Counted from the stretch's first letter, positions 16,513 through 23,419 are shown. The stretch is DNA of 46,473 nt from Streptomyces sp. JJ36 (GCF_021696945.1 NZ_JACYHE010000046.1:1-46473), one strand, 5' to 3'. Notes: generated by a model from the sequence alone, not told the origin. Translations and numbers: made by a program.

Positions 16513-17670
16513 TCAGGACGCGGGTGGGCGTGGGGTGCGCCGCGTCACCCGGTCCGGGACGGGGTGGCCGTTGGCCCAGGCGGGGGCCGAACCGTTCACC
16601 GCCGGCACCTCGCGCACCGTGCGGTGGGGCGTCGCCGGGCCCTCCGGCCCGTACCCGAGGCGGATGAGCATCTGCGGGTGGTGCACGAGACCGTTGTGCC
16701 GCGGGTGCAGGGCCATCCGCAGGTCCGGCCACTCCACGGCCTGGTGCAGCAGCGAGCTGCGGATCCGGTGCGCGGTCGCGACCAGCAGCACGTGCTGCAC
16801 CGCCTGCCCGGCCCGCAGCCAGTCCGCGCGGCGGTCGTGCGGAGTGGTCAGCAGGGCCAGCGCCGGCGGGTGCTCGAGAGGCACCGGACGGGGACGGTCA
16901 CCGGCGTCCGGGCCGGTGTCCGGTGCCGCCTCCAGGCCGGTGTCCGGGGTCGCCTCCGCGCCTGCGTACGGGCCGGCGTACGCCGCCCCGGGGCCCCGCC
17001 CGCCGCCGCCCCGGGCGCGGGCGGGGACGCCCGTCGGGCCCCAGTCGGGTCGCCCGTCCCGCACCCGGGAGCGGGTCTCCGTGTGGTTCCGGCGCTCGGC
17101 GCCGGCACGGTTTTCCGCCGCCTGGTGCCCGGCGGCGGTGCGGCGCTCGGCCTCGGCGGTGAGCTGGAGCAGCCGGACGGACTCCTCCCGCCCGGGGAGG
17201 AAGAGCGCGGCCCCCTCGGTCTGCGCCGCGTCGGCCAGCTCCGCCAGCACGTCCGGCGGCACCGGCGGCCCGGAGAACGGCAGCGGGCTGCTGTGCTGCC
17301 GCCACAGCACGTCGTACAGGTCCGGGCGGCCCCTGCCACGCCGTCGCCGGGACCGGGGCGTCAGCCGTACGGTGGCCAGCAGCCCGGGCTCGCCGGGATC
17401 CGGGACCAGCCGGATCAGCGGCTCCCAGCCGGCGTGCACGGCCGCCACCCGCAGGTTGAGCAGCGCCGCGCCGGCCGAGACGTGCAGCGCCCGGCCGCTC
17501 GGGTCGGCTGCCCGGCGCGGGGCCCGTTCGGCGGCCGCGTGCAGCTCCAGCTCGACGGTGTCGGGATCGAGCCGGTAGCGCCAGGGCTGGACGTCGTGGA
17601 CCGAGGGCGCGGCGCAGGCGGCGGAGATCAGGTCTTCCAGGGTGGCTGCGGTGAGTGTGGTGGGCGGCAT
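16513..17670 (-). CDS. Acg-family nitroreductase-like protein (copy 2) with disordered insert
   Basis: This 385-aa paralogue of 13434-14441 shares APSVHDVQPWRYR, GAALLNLRVAAVH, RLVPDPGEPGLLATVRL and WLRAGQAVQHVLLVAT. Between the two halves it carries a Gly/Arg/Ala/Pro-rich stretch of roughly 75 residues that is absent or different in copy 1. This insert includes an in-frame 24-bp tandem repeat (16911-16958) encoding two copies of an eight-residue PDTG-type unit, so it is probably disordered. The ATG at 17670 has GGGAGG 7 nt upstream; longer upstream frames are Arg/Pro-rich noise. It converges with the kinase gene and lies downstream of the response regulator on the same strand, 222 bp away. 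Confidence 0.85.
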   Translation of the reverse strand: MPPTTLTAATLEDLISAACAAPSVHDVQPWRYRLDPDTVELELHAAAERAPRRAADPSGRALHVSAGAALLNLRVAAVHAGWEPLIRLVPDPGEPGLLATVRLTPRSRRRRGRGRPDLYDVLWRQHSSPLPFSGPPVPPDVLAELADAAQTEGAALFLPGREESVRLLQLTAEAERRTAAGHQAAENRAGAERRNHTETRSRVRDGRPDWGPTGVPARARGGGGRGPGAAYAGPYAGAEATPDTGLEAAPDTGPDAGDRPRPVPLEHPPALALLTTPHDRRADWLRAGQAVQHVLLVATAHRIRSSLLHQAVEWPDLRMALHPRHNGLVHHPQMLIRLGYGPEGPATPHRTVREVPAVNGSAPAWANGHPVPDRVTRRTPRPPAS

Positions 17671-17766
17671 TCGGTGGCCTCCCGTCCGGCAGGGGAGCGG
17701 GTCGTGCGTTCCCCACGGTGCGGCGGGGAGCGGGGGCGCGGGCAGGGCCCGAGGGGGTCGTCGTGG

Positions 17767-17780
17767 GGGCCGACCGGCCC
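17767..17780 (-). promoter_or_regulatory. GGGCC-N4-GGCCC palindrome upstream of nitroreductase 2
   Basis: GGGCCGACCGGCCC lies 96 bp before the nitroreductase 2 ATG. It has the same arm-spacer-arm layout as sites at 13238 and 18686, and matches the DosR-type box in spacing. This is a chance-prone motif in such GC-rich DNA. Confidence 0.3.
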
Positions 17781-17853
17781 GGGCGGGGCGGTCCGTTCGG
17801 CCGCCTTCCCTCCCGGCTCCGGTGCGCCGACCGGTGCGGGGGGCCGGGTCTCG

Positions 17854-17899
17854 TGCCACGTGGCCGCGGTCACCCGTGCCACATGGCCGCGGTCACCCG
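17854..17899. repeat. 23-bp tandem repeat covering the regulator stop codon
   Basis: Two 23-bp units (17854-17876 and 17877-17899) differ at one base (CCACG versus CCACA). The stop codon of the response regulator (17893-17895 on the minus strand) lies in the upstream-side unit; the copy beyond it carries a second TGA (17870-17872) in another frame. Confidence 0.8.
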
Positions 17900-18600
17900 T
17901 GTCCGGGGCGTTGGTCCTCCGGGGCCGACGCGCCGGTCTGGGTGGCGAGGACGGCGGCCTGCACCCGGCGCTCCACCCCGAGCTTGCTCAGCAGCCGGGA
18001 GATGTTGTTCTTCACCGTCTTCTCCGACAGGTACAGCCGCCTGCCGATCTGCCGGTTCGTCAGGCCCTCGCCGATGAGGGTCAGGATGTCGCGCTCCCGC
18101 GGTGAGAGCGAGGCCAGTGCGGCGTTCTCCGGCTCCGGCTCGCCGCCCTCCCCGCGGAGGCTGCTCATCAGGCGCGCGGTCGTCGCCGGGTCCAGCATGG
18201 ACTGCCCGGCGGCGACCGTCCGTACGGCCGCGACGAGGTCGGACCCCTTGATCTGCTTGAGGACATAGCCGGCGGCGCCCGCCAGGATGGCGTCCAGCAG
18301 CGCGTCGTCGTCGTCGAAGGACGTCAGCATGAGACACGCCAGCTCGGGCATCCGGGAGCGCAGTTCGCGGCAGACGTCGATGCCGTTGCCGTCCGGCAGG
18401 CGCACGTCCAGCAGCGCCACGTGCGGCCGGAGCGCGGGCCCCCGCGCGAGCGCCTGTTCGGTCGACCCGGCGTCGCCGACCACGGTGATGTCGGGTTCGG
18501 CGTCCAGCAGGTCGTGCAGACCACGCCGGACGACCTCGTGGTCGTCGAGCAGGAAGACCCGGACGGGGTTCTCCGCGGAGAAGGTGTCTTTCTCGGGCAT
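17893..18600 (-). CDS. devR: DevR/DosR-like NarL-family response regulator
   Basis: This 235-aa transcription factor is the likely partner of the kinase at 14670-16394. The receiver domain (about 13-130) has acidic residues DD19-20, phospho-acceptor Asp65 in LLDVRLPD, and Lys115. A LuxR/NarL-type HTH (about 163-218) has SPRERDILTLIGEGLTNRQI and EKTVKNNISRLLSKLGVERR, very close to the DNA-recognition helix of mycobacterial DosR (EKTVKN). The ATG at 18600 is the only good start. It lies 85 bp downstream of a GGGCC-N4-GGCCC palindrome, suggesting autoregulation. The paralogous effector genes on both sides are its probable regulon. Confidence 0.94.
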   Translation of the reverse strand: MPEKDTFSAENPVRVFLLDDHEVVRRGLHDLLDAEPDITVVGDAGSTEQALARGPALRPHVALLDVRLPDGNGIDVCRELRSRMPELACLMLTSFDDDDALLDAILAGAAGYVLKQIKGSDLVAAVRTVAAGQSMLDPATTARLMSSLRGEGGEPEPENAALASLSPRERDILTLIGEGLTNRQIGRRLYLSEKTVKNNISRLLSKLGVERRVQAAVLATQTGASAPEDQRPGHG

Positions 18601-18685
18601 CTGATGTCCTCACGACGCTGCGGTCCGGCCCGTGGACACGGGGGACGTCACCTTCATGGTGGGGGCCCGCCGGGGCCGCTGCCAG

Positions 18686-18699
18686 GGGCCGTCCGGCCC
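18686..18699 (-). promoter_or_regulatory. GGGCC-N4-GGCCC palindrome upstream of devR-like gene
   Basis: GGGCCGTCCGGCCC, with flanks that extend the dyad (CCAG and CTGG), lies 85 bp before the regulator start. It is a candidate autoregulatory DosR-type site. Confidence 0.4.
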
Positions 18700-18744
18700 T
18701 GGCCTGCCGGCGTCCGGCCGCGGCACCGTCGGGGCGATGCGGCG

Positions 18745-19440
18745 TCAGGCGGGCTGCCGTCCCGCGGGGGAGCCGCCGGTGTGCTGCGGGACCGGCGGTC
18801 CGGTGAGCTCGAAGGCCACGTCGACCACTCCCTCGACGGAGCGGGCCATGCGCGCGGCCAGCGGCACCAGCGCGGTGTCCCGGAAGTGACCGGTGAAGGT
18901 CACCACGCCCTCGGTCACCCCGACGCGCACCGTCGGGGACCCGTTCGGGAAGAGGGGTTCGACGACCTGCCGACGCACCTCCCCGGCGATCTCCTCGTCG
19001 TCGCGCAGGAACACCTTCAGCAGGTCGCTGCGGCTGACGACGCCCGTCAGCCGTCCCTCGCCGTCCACCACGGGCAGCCGCTTGACCCGCCGCTGGGCCA
19101 TGGCGCGGGCCGCCTGTGCCAGCGTGGTCCCGGCACGGACGGAGACCGCCGGGGCGGTCATCAGCTCGCGGGCCGTCACGGCGCTCGCCTTGCCCAGGTC
19201 CTCCAGGCGCCGCTGCCGCTCGAAGAGGCCCGGGCCGCCCTCCCGGTACTCCTCCTTGGGCAGCAGGTCGCCCTCGGAGACCACGCCGACCACCCGGCCG
19301 TCGCCCTCCAGCACCGGCAGGGCGCTGACCTGCCACTGTTCCATCGTGCGCACGATCTCCTTGAAGGACGCGCCGAGCCCGACGGCCACCACGGTGTGCG
19401 TCATCACGTCCTCGACGGTGTGCGGGGAGTCGCTGTTCAT
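18745..19440 (-). CDS. CBS-CBS-BON domain protein (copy 2)
   Basis: This 231-aa paralogue of 12400-13083 has a CBS pair (about 5-62 and 88-150: VSALPVLEGDGRVVGVVSEGDLL, VKRLPVVDGEGRLTGVVSRSDLLKVFLR) and a BON domain (about 155-222: VTEGVVTFTGHFRDTALVP). The ATG at 19440 overlaps the stop of the upstream CNB gene by 4 bp (ATGA), so the two are translationally coupled. It is followed by the response regulator gene 144 bp downstream on the same strand. An adenine-nucleotide sensing role is expected from the family; BON may add membrane or phospholipid contact. Confidence 0.9.
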   Translation of the reverse strand: MNSDSPHTVEDVMTHTVVAVGLGASFKEIVRTMEQWQVSALPVLEGDGRVVGVVSEGDLLPKEEYREGGPGLFERQRRLEDLGKASAVTARELMTAPAVSVRAGTTLAQAARAMAQRRVKRLPVVDGEGRLTGVVSRSDLLKVFLRDDEEIAGEVRRQVVEPLFPNGSPTVRVGVTEGVVTFTGHFRDTALVPLAARMARSVEGVVDVAFELTGPPVPQHTGGSPAGRQPA

Positions 19441-19913
19441 GCCGGTTCCTCCAGAGGGGTGCCGGGGCTGGTTCCGTACGGGCCGTAGAGGTCGAGGAGC
19501 CGCCGGTGCGCCTGCTGCAGGCGGCGCGCGAGCACGGCCGCGACCTGCCGGGTGAGGGCGTAGCCGGTCTCCGGGTCGGTGTCGCAGAGGTGCCGCACCG
19601 CACGGGCGTCGAACTCCAGCGTGTCCACGGGGGCGAGGGTGCGGGCGCCGAGCTGCCAGGCGTAGGGCGGGAGCAGCCAGGAGCAGCCCACCAGGTCCTC
19701 GGGGTGCAGGGTGTCCACGGTCATGGGCGGCCGGGTGGGGACCCGCAGCGAGAGGCGTACGGATCCGCGCAGCAGCACCCAGAAGCGGTCCGCCCGCCGG
19801 CCTTCCTCGAAGAGAAGCGTCCCCTCCGGGAAGGTGCACTCGCGGGCGTGTTCCAGCAGCCGTTCCCGCGCCCGGTCGGGCAGGGCGCTCAGCGGTGAGC
19901 CGGTGTTGTACAT
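19437..19913 (-). CDS. Stand-alone cyclic nucleotide-binding-domain protein (copy 2)
   Basis: This 158-aa paralogue of 11577-12029 shares FPEGTLLFEEGRRADRFW, LHPEDLVGCSWLLPP and a C-terminal helix RRLQQAHRRLLDL. As in copy 1 there is no HTH domain. The ATG at 19913 follows GGAGG, and the stop overlaps the CBS-BON start. In copy 1 the CNB and CBS genes are separated by 370 bp and in reverse order; here they are fused into one coupled unit. A GGGACC-type dyad (20056-20070) lies 142 bp upstream. Ligand and target are unknown. Confidence 0.82.
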   Translation of the reverse strand: MYNTGSPLSALPDRARERLLEHARECTFPEGTLLFEEGRRADRFWVLLRGSVRLSLRVPTRPPMTVDTLHPEDLVGCSWLLPPYAWQLGARTLAPVDTLEFDARAVRHLCDTDPETGYALTRQVAAVLARRLQQAHRRLLDLYGPYGTSPGTPLEEPA

Positions 19914-20243
19914 GGCGGCGGCCTCCTGACGACGGGCCGGCCTCCGGAGGACGGCCTTCCGGCGGGCGTGCGGACCGTACGGCCGCGGGCGGGCCGCGCG
20001 GCGTTCCGGCGGGTCCGACACGGCCAGCGTGGTACCGCGGGGACGGCGACGGGCAGGGCCGTACGGTCCCGGCGGGAGGCCGGAGGTCCCGGGTGCGGGT
20101 GCGGACCCGGCGGGTACGCGCCGGGTGAGGGTCCCGCTCCGGACGGGCCGGTCGGCCCGTCGTCGGGACCTGTGGCCCCTCGGCCGCGGGGCCCGCCGGG
20201 GCCGACCGTGGTCGTGCAGCACCCCGTCTCCTGGAGGTGGACC
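19914..20243. promoter_or_regulatory. 330-bp divergent region between CNB/CBS and USP2
   Basis: No gene is visible. It holds two candidate DosR-type sites, one facing each way: GGGACCGTACGGCCC (minus strand, 20056-20070, 15 bp) and GGGACCTGTGGCCC (20165-20178). The rest is GC-rich with no clear -10 hexamer. Confidence 0.5.
20165..20178 (+). promoter_or_regulatory. DosR/DevR-like box upstream of the second USP gene
   Basis: GGGACCTGTGGCCC is identical to the site at 10483-10496. It ends 65 bp before the USP2 ATG, against 62 bp for USP1. The same sequence at the same place before paralogous genes supports a real operator. Confidence 0.62.
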
Positions 20244-21155
20244 ATGACCCCGACCGTCACCGTGGGCCTGGACGGCTCGCCCGAGAGCCGCGCGGCGGTC
20301 GCCTGGGCCGCCGACGAGGCGGTGCTCCGCGGAGCGGATCTGCGGATCGTGCAGGTCCACGACACCGGGCCGTACCCCTACCCGGCCATCTACGACGAGC
20401 AGGCGGAACGCGAGTGGACCGAGCGCACCGGGCGCGAGGCCGCCGCCGCGCTGGCGCGCCGCAACCCGTCGCTCCGGGTCGGCACGGAGGTGGTGACCGG
20501 CCGGCCGACGCATGTCCTGACCGAGCTCTCCGGGGAGACCTCGCTGCTGGTGCTCGGCTCCCGCGGGCTGGGCACGGTGCTCGGTTTTGTCGTGGGCTCG
20601 GTGGGCCTGCCCGTGGTGGCGCACTCCCGGTGCCCCGTCGTGCTGGTCCGCGCGCCCGAGCAGGAGGGCCAGGAAGACGTGCTGACCGCCAAGGCCGCGG
20701 GCGGGAACGGCGACGCGGCGATGGCCAACGACGTGGTGCTCGGGCTCCAGCTGGACCGCTCGGCGGACGACCCGCTGCTGGCCTTCGCCTTCGACGCCGC
20801 CGCCCGGCGGTCGGCGGTGCTGCGTGTGGTGCACACCTGGGAGCTGCCGCCGTCCTTCGGTATCCGGCCGTTCGCGGCGGTGCCGGGGACGGCCGAGGAG
20901 ATGGCGGACGAGAAGACGGAGGCGCTGAGCGACGCGCTGCGGCCGTGGCGCGAGAAGTACCCGGCCGTGGACGTGGAGTACCAGGTGGTGCTGGGGCGGG
21001 CTCCGCACCAGCTGGTGGAGGCCGCGTCGGACGCTTCGCTGCTGGTGGTGGGGCGGCGCAACCGGCGGTCGCCGATCGGCACGCACCTGGGCTCCGTCAC
21101 GCACGCCGTGCTCCACCACGCCGACGTGCCCGTCGCCGTCGTGCCGCACGACTGA
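20244..21155 (+). CDS. Tandem universal stress protein (USP copy 2)
   Basis: This 303-aa two-domain UspA protein is paralogous to 10559-11437. Nucleotide loops are GSRGLGTVLGFVVGSV in domain 1 and GRRNRRSPIGTHLGSV in domain 2. The linker between domains (about 145-165) is longer than in copy 1. The ATG at 20244 has TGGAGG 7 nt upstream and begins at the conserved VTVGLDGSPES; longer upstream frames cross the promoter. It is probably ATP-binding and induced by the DevR-like regulator, as USPs are in the mycobacterial DosR regulon. A membrane-protein gene follows on the same strand after 134 bp. Confidence 0.92.
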   Translation: MTPTVTVGLDGSPESRAAVAWAADEAVLRGADLRIVQVHDTGPYPYPAIYDEQAEREWTERTGREAAAALARRNPSLRVGTEVVTGRPTHVLTELSGETSLLVLGSRGLGTVLGFVVGSVGLPVVAHSRCPVVLVRAPEQEGQEDVLTAKAAGGNGDAAMANDVVLGLQLDRSADDPLLAFAFDAAARRSAVLRVVHTWELPPSFGIRPFAAVPGTAEEMADEKTEALSDALRPWREKYPAVDVEYQVVLGRAPHQLVEAASDASLLVVGRRNRRSPIGTHLGSVTHAVLHHADVPVAVVPHD

Positions 21156-21289
21156 GCCCGGCGCTCCGGGGGCCGTCCGTGCCGTGCGAGCGCCGCTCCG
21201 GCGCCGCCCGGGCGGTCGTGCACCGCCGGTACGCCGGCGCGGCCGGCCGCCGGACGCGAGAGGCATGCAGGGGAGGCAGGTGAGCAGCC

Positions 21290-21910
21290 ATGGGAACCGC
21301 ACAGCCGCCGCCCGCGGCACCCCCGCCCGGTGTGCCCGGCAGCAGCCCCACCCCGGCGGGGCACAACCCGCTGCGGCGCCCCTGCGACCGTGCCCAGTCC
21401 CGGGTGAACGTGCTGCTCGTCCTGGTGCTGCTGCTCGGCGGGGTGTGGGCGGCGTTCGCGGCCGGGACGGCGGCGCACGACGCACATCTGGAGCAGGCCC
21501 GCACGCAGGCGGCGGAACGCACCGAGGTCACCGCACGGCTGACGACCGACGGCAAGGAGGCGACGGGCGCCGACCCCGGACGGGGCGCGGATGTCGCCCA
21601 GGTGCGGTGGACCGATGAGGACGGCACCGTGCACACCGGCACGGTCCGCGTCGAGGCCGGTGCGGAGCGCGGCGACCCGGCACGGGTCTGGGTCGACCGG
21701 GAGGGGCACCTCACCACGCCGCCCGACTCGCCCGCCTCGGCGGCGATGAGCGGCTGGGTCACGGCCCTGCTGGTGGCGGGCGGTGCCGTCATCGCGGTGA
21801 TGCTGCTCCGCGCCGTCCTCGCCCGGCTCTTCGACCGGCACCGCTACGCCCTCTGGGAGGAGGAGTGGGCCCGGCTGGAGCCCCGGTGGTCCGGGCGTGC
21901 CCGGGGCTGA
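21290..21910 (+). CDS. Rv1733c-like two-helix membrane protein
   Basis: This 206-aa protein has a Pro-rich cytoplasmic N-terminus (about 1-37), a membrane helix (about 38-60), an external domain of about 90 residues with DVAQVRWTDEDGTVHTGTVRV, a second helix (about 153-175) and a short charged C-terminal tail. This matches the layout of the Rv1733c family, another DosR-regulon member in M. tuberculosis; function is unknown. The ATG at 21290 has GGGGAGG upstream at a rather long distance. A weak half-match to the DosR-type palindrome (21168-21181) lies upstream. It closes the dormancy island. Confidence 0.8.
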   Translation: MGTAQPPPAAPPPGVPGSSPTPAGHNPLRRPCDRAQSRVNVLLVLVLLLGGVWAAFAAGTAAHDAHLEQARTQAAERTEVTARLTTDGKEATGADPGRGADVAQVRWTDEDGTVHTGTVRVEAGAERGDPARVWVDREGHLTTPPDSPASAAMSGWVTALLVAGGAVIAVMLLRAVLARLFDRHRYALWEEEWARLEPRWSGRARG

Positions 21911-21937
21911 CGCCCACCCGGCCCCGGCGTGCCCCGA

Positions 21938-21982
21938 GCCGGCCCGGCCTGGGCGCCGTGCGCTGCCCCGGGCCGGGCCGGC
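21938..21982. terminator. Hairpin between convergent membrane protein and azoR
   Basis: A perfect 12-bp stem (21938-21949 with 21971-21982) lies in the 87-bp convergent gap. It probably works in both directions. Confidence 0.6.
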
Positions 21983-21997
21983 CGCCGACGGGCGGAC

Positions 21998-22648
21998 TCA
22001 GGCGGCGAGGCGCGAGGCCAGCTTCTTGCCCTGCTCCTGAGCGTCCGCGAGCGCCTTCTCCCGGGAGGCCTCGAAGAGGTGCACCAGGCCCTCCATGCCG
22101 GGTGTGTGCGGCGCCAGGGTCAGCTCCGGGACGATGAAGTGCGGCTCCAGGCCCAGCTTGTCGCCGAGGAGCATCTTCAGATACGGCACCGCGTGGTCGT
22201 TCCCCTCCTCGGGCGTGCCCGGGGCGTAGGAGCCGCCCCGGGTGGTGACGACGATGACCGGCTTGCCGGCCAGCGTCCGCTCCTCCGTCATGGCGGTGCG
22301 GCCCACGGCTATGACGTGGTCCAGCCACGCCTTGAGGCTGGAGGAGATCGTGTAGTTGTACAGCGGCGCGCCGATCAGCAGCGCGTCGGCGGACTCGGCC
22401 TCCTCGATCAGCGACTCGCGCAGTGCGACGGCCGACCGCTGCTCCGGGGTGCGCTCGTCCGGCGCCACGAATCCCGCGTAGTAGGCGGGTGCGGTCATGT
22501 GGGGCAGCGGGTCCGCCGCGAGATCGCGGTGGATCACCCGGCCGTCCGGGTGCTCCTCCTCCCATGCCCTGCGGAAGGCGGCGGTGACGGCCCGGGAGTG
22601 CGAGTGGTCGCCGTTCAGGGAGGAGTCCAGGTGCAGCAGCGTGGCCAT
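21998..22648 (-). CDS. azoR: FMN-dependent NADH:quinone oxidoreductase / azoreductase
   Basis: This 216-aa flavodoxin-fold enzyme reduces quinones or azo compounds by two-electron transfer and protects against thiol-reactive quinones. Motifs: HLDSSLNGDHSHSR (FMN phosphate site), PLYNYTISSSLKAWLDHV and TTRGGSYAPGT. I chose the ATG at 22648 because GGAG lies upstream and the conserved fold begins there; the longer frame upstream is translated tandem repeat. It is divergent from an HxlR regulator, a common pairing for electrophile or quinone response. The leader carries a tandem repeat (22662-22738). Confidence 0.9.
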   Translation of the reverse strand: MATLLHLDSSLNGDHSHSRAVTAAFRRAWEEEHPDGRVIHRDLAADPLPHMTAPAYYAGFVAPDERTPEQRSAVALRESLIEEAESADALLIGAPLYNYTISSSLKAWLDHVIAVGRTAMTEERTLAGKPVIVVTTRGGSYAPGTPEEGNDHAVPYLKMLLGDKLGLEPHFIVPELTLAPHTPGMEGLVHLFEASREKALADAQEQGKKLASRLAA

Positions 22649-22661
22649 GGGGGTGCTCCGA

Positions 22662-22738
22662 TTCACAGAGAGGTGCACGGAGAGGTGCACGGAGAGGTTC
22701 ACAGAGGGGGGTGCACGGAGGGGGTTCACAGAAGGGGG
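22662..22738. repeat. Six-unit tandem repeat in the azoR leader
   Basis: Six units of 12-14 bp, each beginning TTCAC or TGCAC followed by (A/G)GAG and a purine run (for example TGCACGGAGAGG twice in a row), lie between the azoR ribosome binding site and the divergent hxlR gene. They fall in the azoR 5' leader or promoter. Confidence 0.8.
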
Positions 22739-22786
22739 CGGAGACGGTGCTCCGGCGTGCCTCCGCAGCCCGTTCTCTTTCGTACG

Positions 22787-22796
22787 TCACTAGTGA
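22787..22796. promoter_or_regulatory. Putative HxlR operator in the azoR/hxlR divergent region
   Basis: The perfect palindrome TCACTAGTGA, flanked by GTAcg on the left and tACC on the right (overall a GTA-TCACTAGTGA-TAC-like dyad), is one of the few AT-bearing elements here. It resembles HxlR-family operators in form. A TACCCT -10 (22841-22846) before hxlR follows downstream. Confidence 0.5.
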
Positions 22797-22852
22797 TACC
22801 ACAGGTGCTTACTTTTCTGCATCCCCTATCGCGCGGGCAGTACCCTGGAGGC

Positions 22853-23311
22853 ATGGCGGAGCTTCGGGACGAGCAGGGAGACCGGCGCGGAGAGCAGGTG
22901 CCGCCGGTGCGGGGCGCCGCGGCACCGGAGGCGGCCCAGGGCGACATGTGCACCCCGCCCGAGGCCGGGATCACCCGGGTCTTCCAGATGCTGGGCAAGC
23001 GGTGGACGGGGCTGATCATCGCCGCCCTGATGAACGGCCCCGGTCACTTCGCCGAGCTCCGGCGGTCGGTTCCGGGCATCAGTGAGCGCATGCTCTCCGA
23101 CCGGCTCAGCGAGCTCGCGGTGCTGAATCTCGTCGAGCGCGAGGTGGAGCCCGGCCCGCCGCTGCGGGTCAGCTACCGGCTGACGCAGGGCGGGCACGCA
23201 CTGCGCCCCGCGATGACCGAGCTGACCCGGTGGGCGGACGCGCACCTGCCCGAGGAGTCGGAGGCCTGCCCCTCCGAGTTCCGCGACGGCGCCCGCCCGT
23301 CCGGCGGCTGA
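22853..23311 (+). CDS. HxlR-family redox-type transcriptional regulator
   Basis: This 152-aa winged-helix protein carries the HxlR core at about 36-130 (FQMLGKRWTGLIIAALMNGPGHFAELRRSVPGISERMLSDRL). A single Cys (Cys33, in DMCTPP) sits just before the HTH, the position of the redox-sensing Cys in YodB/QorR-type members, so it likely senses quinones or diamide-type stress. The ATG at 22853 has GGAGG 1-5 nt upstream and a TACCCT box only 6 nt before it, so a very short leader is likely. The probable target is the divergent azoR gene plus itself. Confidence 0.9.
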   Translation: MAELRDEQGDRRGEQVPPVRGAAAPEAAQGDMCTPPEAGITRVFQMLGKRWTGLIIAALMNGPGHFAELRRSVPGISERMLSDRLSELAVLNLVEREVEPGPPLRVSYRLTQGGHALRPAMTELTRWADAHLPEESEACPSEFRDGARPSGG

Positions 23312-23419
23312 CGCCCGGGCGGCTCGGCGAGGCAGGGGCGCGAGCCCGCCGGTGGTGCCGCGGCCGCCCGCTCCCGCAGGCGGACAGCGGGGCGCGGCGT
23401 GCGGGCGCTGCGCGCCGGG

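Noticed and set aside
10238..22000. Integrative element with attL/attR at tRNA-Leu
   Set aside because: I looked by eye for a second copy of the tRNA 3' end and for an integrase or excisionase and found neither, so an active integrative element is not supported.
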